Origin: Cristatella mucedo
Lineage: Eukaryota > Bryozoa > Phylactolaemata > Cristatellidae
Direction: 5' to 3'
DNA length: 55,000 nucleotides
Assembly (NCBI GenBank): GCA_009760855.2
Contig: WPIO01000008.1
Coordinates: forward strand, 5,118,501-5,173,500
Below, piece after piece: positions 36,045 to 55,000 of the stretch. The position numbers and the translations under genes are program-made. Below the pieces are notes generated by a model that was given only the letters and a program-made list of their open reading frames with translations, searched no databases and was not told where the DNA came from. Numbering within the stretch: the stretch's first letter is position 1; every line of letters begins with the position of its first letter.

Positions 36045-36210
36045 TCCTCTTTTGTATCGCTACAGAAGAGCCTTTATGACTATCACCACCACTTGCAGCG
36101 GCGATACAGGATCGCTCACCTCAGGATTCGAACCCACGACCTCGGTACAGAGATCGTGAAAGCAACAGCCTTACCTAGTGTGCCATCGCGGCTCATTAAC
36201 CCGTGCCTAC
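36045..36210 (-). mobile_element. SINE type B, nearly complete
   Basis: On the minus strand: gccgcgatggcacactaggt (A box region), gtcgtgggttcgaatcctga with a perfect GGTTCGAATCC B box, the body gcgatcctgtatcgccgctg and tail ggctcttctgtagcgataca, aaagaggatgttaaatcagc. The strongest tRNA-like head in the window. Confidence 0.8.
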
Positions 36211-37464
36211 ATAGACGAGATTCCGTCACTAGCGGTCCCACCAGGGGCCCGTGGTGGTGGGTACCTGGCCCATAAGCGTACACCTTCCACGGCGGTACGG
36301 CTGCCTTGCCACGACACGACTGTCGCTGGCCGGCCGCGAGCATCTGCTTTCATAGCCGAATAGGCTGCTGCCAGCCAGTCATCGTGTTAACAGCTTGCAG
36401 GTGGCACAGCATTCAATCTCCTTAAGTTGATGGGCACACGAGAACACCAGTGGGCAGCTATCGCTCGCTCCCGCTGAGCAACGTTAGAGAAACAATCATG
36501 GAACTCCAACGTAGATGCCGTAATGCCGAGTAGGACGTTATCTTCACCCGCAGACCTTCAAGGACCGACAGAATGAATCGCCCTGATATTCTGCCGATGG
36601 TTCAGGCGAGGAGTGCTCGTGTAAGGCGTACAAACATGTACGTACACCTTGAGATGAACACTGCGAACCGAGTCCAGGCTGTCTATAAACGAACCCTAAC
36701 AGAGCCACAGCCAAAACGACGAAAAAATAGCTGATGCCCAGATTGCAAGTGCGGTATTACGCCGGCTTGGAATAACCTCCGGCTAGGCAAGACAAACCTT
36801 AGGGCACAATCCGTGACGAGCAACGCGAGCAAGTGTGGCTTATGAGGTATGGAGCGATCAGCTGAACATGTTCCCGGTCTTGTGATGGGTGTCCTTGACC
36901 CCCGTTGCGGTGGCGTTGCTACCGCTAACCGTTCGCACATCTATGCCAGAAAAGTATGCCACTGTGGTGCCGACGGACGTCGACTCAGGCAGGAACGGTG
37001 CCTACTGTTGTAGTATGGATGCCGTATTACCGATCTTGTGTAGGCCGAGCTGTTTTATAGCCATGGATTAAGAGTGTTACGCTGATGAGTTTGAAGAGAA
37101 CTTTTTTATAAGTTACCATATTTCTCCATGTCAACAGTTTGATCTCTCGCGGCAAAGAAAAAGTGCGAAAAACAGCATAATAAGGACACAGATTAAATTT
37201 TGGTAGAAAGTTGTGCACAATCCTCGACTAATTAAGTGCTTAACATATAGCGCAGAAGATCGGAAGCTGAACTATTCCTTACTATAAGAAATCGATACTC
37301 TGGAAGCAGGCGGCTGTTATGGCTCTGCTCCAGGAATAAACAGTAGTGGTTATTGGGAACCTCCCGGAGAGGAGAGGAACTCATCAGAGCTACCCCCACC
37401 CTGCATTCCTTGAGGCTGAAGATTGGAGTCAAAGAGAGACCAAGGGAGAGACCGAGGGAAACAC

Positions 37465-37497
37465 TAGATGGGAGAGAGAGAGAGAGAGAGCGCGCAA

Positions 37498-37579
<82 letters not shown>

Positions 37580-37608
37580 GGGAGAGAGAGAGAGGGGGAG
37601 AGAGAGAG

Positions 37609-37654
<46 letters not shown>

Positions 37655-37886
37655 GGGGAGAGAGAGAGGTAGAGAGAGAGCGCGAGAGAGAGAGAGGGGA
37701 AGGGAGAGAGAGAGAGAGCGAGGAAGGGAGAGAGACAGAGGGGGAGAGAGAGAGGTAGAGAGAGAGCGCGAGAGAGAGAGGGGAAGGGAGAGAGAGAGAG
37801 AGCGAGTAAGAGAGAGAGATAGAGCGCGAAAGAGAGAGGAAGGGAGAGAGAGAGAGAGAGCGAGAAAGAGAGAGAGAGAGAGAGGT
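37465..37886 (+). repeat. (GA)n-derived higher-order array, about 420 bp
   Basis: GA repeats with recurring longer motifs (gacagagggggagagagaga, ggtagagagagagcgcgaga, aggggaagggagagagagag) that repeat two to four times. The array has evolved higher-order periodicity. Confidence 0.95.
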
Positions 37887-38254
37887 CAAGCAGACAACTA
37901 TCGAGAAAGTGAAAGAAAAAGGCAAGCAGAAGGGGCAAGGCAGACAAACGGAAGCAACGCGCTGGGCGAGATAAAGAGGGAGAGATTGATTGGGGGTGAT
38001 AGAAAGAGACAAATTCGTAGAGAAAGAAAAGACAGAGAAAGCGAAAGAGGGGTGGAGAGATAAGGTAGTAAGTGAGAGTGAACTGAAGGGGGAGACCAGA
38101 AACAAAGCGCTCCTCATCTGCAGGCCGAATATAACCTCTCGATGGTTTTCACTATCGAACAAACTTAGCCGAGACAGAAGTTGGGTTTTATGCTTAAGTC
38201 AGTAAAGGGATTGTGCATATACCATTCAAAGCTGCCATCGTTTGGCAAAAACTT

Positions 38255-38435
38255 TTAATGCACCATAAGGGATTGTGACGTCCTAGCTAGTTATAGGCCC
38301 ATCTCATCTCTGCCATTTCTCCCACGATTCTTACGGCTGAACTTACGGCTGAACAGCTTCTGGAACATATGTACATGAATGACGTATCGGGAATATCTCA
38401 GTCGGGATTCAAGTGACAAATTTACAAGAAAGTAC
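38255..38435 (+). mobile_element. LINE fragment: N-terminal RT motif (SYRPISSLPF)
   Basis: DVLASYRPISSLPFLP followed by a QSGF-type segment (ISQSGFK) is the opening of a CR1/L2 reverse transcriptase, broken by frameshifts. It includes a 12-bp tandem duplication (ttacggctgaac twice, 38,331-38,354). Confidence 0.75.
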
Positions 38436-38924
38436 TGTCATCCGTGTGACAAATACCACACTTCCAAATACCTGCATAACAGGGGCACGAGTACAGGGGC
38501 CAGGTTTACTGGGACGATGGGATCGGGGGGGGGGGAGGGAGGGAGGGAGGGGGTAAATAACGTACCTCAAATCTCAAATACTTCGGCTAATGATTTAATA
38601 GTGCCAGCAGCAATCTGGCAAACGAATTAACCCCAAGAGCAACCGGCTGATCATGAGCTGAAGCCCACACCTTTAGTTGCGAGTATGATGGTAGAGACGG
38701 CTACGAAGCCTTGCTCCAAAGCATCTACATACATTTCAACCGTCAGCGACGGCCGAGTACGCCGATGAGCTGTCGTGATCATTTCTCCACCATGTGAGAT
38801 CTAATCCAAGTAAATTCTGCGTTTGAACAACGCAAGGTCGTGGCAATAATGTGCTATCCGTATTACGAAAATGTACAACTGAAGCCGAAATAGTAATATG
38901 TAAGACATTTTATTATTACGCAGC

Positions 38925-39030
38925 ATAGTTTGTCCCAGAGGTCAAGGTGCTCGCCTCGTGCCAAGGTGAATACATTTGATGGCAGTTTTTGACTCCAGTG
39001 ACTAAGCTGTGCCACAAAACCAGCACCAAT
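38925..39030 (+). mobile_element. SINE type A head fragment
   Basis: tttgtcccagaggtcaaggt, gctcgcctcg and aaggtgaatacatttgatgg match the head and anticodon-arm region of the 845-1005 copy. The tail is absent. Confidence 0.5.
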
Positions 39031-39084
39031 TCGCTTTAGCTCACTCTGAGCTGACCTCACGACATTTCCGGGCTAGCACAGTTA

Positions 39085-39210
39085 AAATGAAGCCAATTAC
39101 CCACCAGCTCCTTACAGCATTTGCTGTCACGTGGGCTTATGCATACTGACTCGGTGCATGTAATTACTAACCGATTGAAGTACTTCTCTGGCATGGTACG
39201 TAAAGTAACT
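39085..39210 (+). mobile_element. Possible LINE 3' UTR fragment
   Basis: agctccttacagcatttgct, gcttatgcatactgac and tgcatgtaattactaacc resemble the 50.3 kb copy loosely. Confidence 0.25.
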
Positions 39211-40605
39211 AAAGAGATTTAGTTATCTTGGGGCGCGATGCAAACGTCATTATTATTAACAAAAGAGTAGGACTACCAGGGAAAGTTCAAATGGGTAACG
39301 AAATGGATTACTGTTATTACCAAACCACTCAGCTTCTAGAATTTCCTTAAGAATATGCCAGAATAAAAATTCAGTGGTGAATGGTTGCGAAGTAGTTCTT
39401 GACACACGAGTCTCACTTGTGGGTTCATTGAAAATGAGTTCGGATGGCATCGTGGAGTTTTTAATCAATGAATGCTAATCATTTGCATATAGCAACAACA
39501 CACACCCATCCTTCCTGTCTAATGGCTGTACATACAAGGTTGATGATTACGTTCTTGTACCGTGATTTTAATAATAATTAAATGAAATAATAATGATTTA
39601 ATGGAAAACATGGCACACGAACCTTTTCCGAAACCTTATACTATCCTTCCGAACACAAAAAAGGGATTTAAAACAGGTACCGAACTGTCTAGTACGACGA
39701 CACACACTGACAACGTTCCCTCTCAACTGAGCAAACAACTCATCTCTATTTGTAGCCCTCGTGTGCTTGATGCTATCACTAAAAAACGAAACGCAACTTG
39801 GAGTACATACTCCGATTGCACTGCTAGTATGCACAAACTAGCGCATGCACGAACACACTTACTGGGTCACTGCTTTGGATCTGCCTGGACTTCCTACTCG
39901 AGCACACCATTAGTCATTATCGCCACGACCTTGTGCAAAACACTTCGATCTGGCAAAATTTCACGGATTTTAACAGATCTTCACTGCCTCACGGATTTTC
40001 ATTGCTTAGCAGCACCAGATCAAATCAGCCCCAGATCAAAGCCAGATGTAAACTAAATCTTTCGCTCAAGTGCCGACAGTCGATTTGTCCGTCAAAGGAG
40101 TGAGTCACGGCTAGCTTTATGATCTACCGAAGGCCTCCTCCATGACTCCTCGTCTTGTCTCCTCTATGTACAGGTCTTTGATCGCTAAACTTCGGACACA
40201 GTTCAATCTGATTCTCAGGTACGAAGGCTTGTTACCGATCGCACACATATTGAGAGCACGTGCTCAGCATGAAATCAAACTTGCAGGCAAAACGAAAAAG
40301 ACGAGCTGAAAGCAGCCACGTCCGGTAACCAGAGTCTCGGCAGTGTCTTGTGAAAACAAAATTTAGCCGTGAAGCAAGGCAAGCAGACGCTGATGGATTT
40401 GCACGAGTCACCGGTTCCAAATCACGAGATCATAGCAAGTAAATGCCGACAATTTCCCAGTCATTAAATCAGTGCACGCTTGAACGCACCATAATGCCTT
40501 CACCAGACGACTGTGGAGCGCTAAAACAGAAGACACCTACCCAGTACGACACGAGTGGCTGCGGGGTGACGAGCAGCCTCCCCATTCGACTATGCACACC
40601 CCATC

Positions 40606-40611
40606 TTTATT
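40606..40611 (-). terminator. Candidate polyadenylation signal of RAPGEF1
   Basis: AATAAA on the minus strand about 665 bases after the RAPGEF1 stop codon. It is the first canonical hexamer I noticed downstream. Confidence 0.35.
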
Positions 40612-41274
40612 GTGCAACATGTGCAAAAATGCAAAATATGAAAAATACAACATTCGATACAGCTAAAGGCAGCTCACGGAGCTGCACCAAATAGCAGACA
40701 CTCAGCCCGTCAAGGCGTAAAAGCTTGACTGGAAGATAGAAAGGCAAGTTGAAAGAGTCCAACGATCGGCCTCCCTCCTTCGCCTCGTCACTGCTAGCAA
40801 AATCGGCTAGTGTCATGGCTCCTAGTGTTAGCGCGAGGGAGGTGCTGCCACGAAAAAATGACGAATCAGTCACGACGAACTAGCGCGGCAGAGAGGGGGA
40901 AGGGAAGTAGAGGCGGCAGTCGATTAAGGAAGCCAAACAATGGAGTAAGACGCCAAGCATGCAGCTCACTGCGTGGTGAAGCAAGCGCAGCCAGTCCAGC
41001 GGGCGCTTGTAAATGTCAGGGCGACGCAATTAAAAGGGCTCGAGCGGAAGAAGACGCAGACGTGCACGGTAGGCCACCAAGTAAGCCAAGTGTGGGGGGA
41101 GGTGGGCACGGCAGGCGGAGACGGGTGGGCAGCCGGCAGAGATCCGTGCTTCTCTGACCATGGCTTGCTGTGAGTCGCCTCAACCGAGCTCAGCTCGAAG
41201 TGCCTACGACGGCGGGGACGCCGGTCGTAGCGCAAGCTGCCTTTGCTGTCGCCGAGTGAGCGACTCGCTCGCGG

Positions 41275-53949
<12,675 letters not shown>

Positions 53950-54089
53950 CTGCAAACGATGGTGAGGTGGTGATTTGCTGCCGCAAAGAAGCAGTAGCGC
54001 TGCACCACTAAGTGCGCGCCAAGAAAATAGTGCGCAGGGGGACTTCACGCCAACACGATCCCAGCCAGGCAGCAATAGGCAAGTGAGTG

Positions 54090-54295
54090 AGCAATGGCTG
54101 TAGCAAGGCTCACACTCTGAAGTGTTCAAGCAAAAAAGAGCCTCGGGGCAGCAGGTAATGTGCTCGCAATATATGATCCTGATCGTTCGTGAGTTCGAGT
54201 CCTGCAGCAGCAGGAAATCCTGCACTCACTTCTGCAAGCTCGGTGAGTGCTGCTAAAGCTCTTCTGCTGCTACTAAATTACTTATTCGGCAGCTT
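54090..54295 (+). mobile_element. Diverged SINE type B
   Basis: gcagcaggtaatgtgctcgc (A-box-like), cgtgagttcgagtcctgcag (B box) and aagctcttctgctgctacta. The tail lacks the terminal gttaaatcagc block. Confidence 0.5.
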
Positions 54296-54299
54296 CCAG

Positions 54300-55000
54300 T
54301 AGGTTCGGAAGCAGTTGTGGCATTTCAATAGCTTCTGGTAGCACCATCAGGTCACGGCAAAGTCTGAGCTTATGTGCCAATGGCCCCCCTCTCTCTCTCT
54401 CCCCCAAAAAACAACTCGACAGTGACAGGCACATCTTCAAGAATGGTCAAGGTTTGAGACATTCGGTTTTTCGGATGTCCACATTTAGACCAGACCTGTT
54501 TCGAGACTATTCAAGAAATCGATAGTGCAGTTGGAGCGAGAAACCAGCTATGTTTTCTGATAATAAAAAACAAACTGTGGCACCATATACAACTACTACA
54601 CGAGTATTGCAAGATACCTGAAATGCCAAAAACTTGGTGATCTGCATATATCAACACGTTTCCATTACGATTATGAGAAGGTAGTCCAATTAAGTACATG
54701 CATTTGGCAAACCAAGCAAGTTAAGACCAAATAAATTGATCAAAAGTATTCTTTAACTCCTGGTTCAACAGAGCAACTGTGAGGCGGTTTTTCCCATGCA
54801 CTGTCACATTAATCTCTTGCATTCTTTTCACAACATGTCAGGCCTTAGGTTGTGAACGGTCAAAATACCACCCTCAAAACCCTTGACGATTGCTAAGAAA
54901 ATGCCCGACACGGTCGTTGAGATATATTGATAGAGAGGGACATACTTAGTACATCCAGTAAATCTTACTTCCAAGTGCTCAGACGGTGCTACAAAGTAAT
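54300..55000. other. Sequence upstream of the leftmost visible RAPGEF1 exons
   Basis: AT-rich, no exon recognised. Presumably intron, since the RAPGEF1 5' exons must lie beyond the window. Confidence 0.4.

Larger units (their letters stand above)
35910..41274. other. Spacer between RAPGEF1 and the DRAM2-like gene
   Basis: Holds the SINE, LINE and GA-array features listed separately and, at its right end, the RAPGEF1 3' UTR. The 151-codon open frame at 39,601-40,056 has no recognisable domain. Confidence 0.5.

Noticed and set aside
39601-40056. 151-codon plus-strand open frame
   Set aside because: No domain, no splice context, ordinary composition for chance; contains a local tcacggattt duplication.

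Overview
This is animal nuclear DNA with interrupted genes, GT-AG introns, truncated non-LTR retrotransposons, tRNA-derived SINEs and many simple-sequence arrays. The two recognisable genes, a DRAM-family membrane protein and the Rap exchange factor RAPGEF1/C3G, are metazoan families. Together with the repeats they suggest an invertebrate, perhaps a marine lophotrochozoan; the phylum is a weak guess. Nothing bacterial, phage, plasmid or CRISPR-like is present.

Layout. 1-16 kb is repeat-rich: LINE and SINE fragments, long (CT/GA)n, (CA/GT)n and G-tract arrays, two copies of an unnamed dispersed repeat, two perfect 20-21 bp hairpins, and four short minus-strand segments with good splice sites that may be exons of an unidentified gene. 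About 16.1-27.1 kb is different: no long dinucleotide arrays and roughly twice the CpG of neighbouring sequence in sampled lines, with only LINE 3' ends, SINE pieces and diverged copies of the dispersed repeat. I see no convincing gene there.

29,049-35,086 (minus) holds a complete DRAM2-like gene. Six exons join in frame to 283 codons, with matching phases at every junction. Intron 1 has a GC donor. Introns 2 and 3 carry a GA array and LINE pieces. The spacer 35.1-41.3 kb contains SINE and LINE fragments and a 420 bp GA array.

41,275 to beyond 53.9 kb (minus) holds the 3' part of a RAPGEF1/C3G orthologue. Seven firm exons encode the RasGEF_N and Cdc25-type catalytic region to the stop, and two less certain exons lie upstream. 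The 5' end is outside the window. Its introns host two LINE lineages and several SINEs; one LINE copy ends about 9 bp from a splice donor. Both genes are transcribed leftward, RAPGEF1 upstream of DRAM. They have no known pathway link (DRAM: lysosomal/autophagy membrane protein; C3G: Rap1 activation), so adjacency is probably incidental.

Mobile elements. At least 17 fragments belong to a CR1/L2-like LINE ending in (TTA)n; one fragment (47.4-48.2 kb) is a different lineage. SINE type A has a tRNA-like head and a tail matching the LINE 3' end. SINE type B has a tRNA-like head with intact B boxes and its own tail. None looks active. All similarity calls were made by reading the sequence, without database searches.
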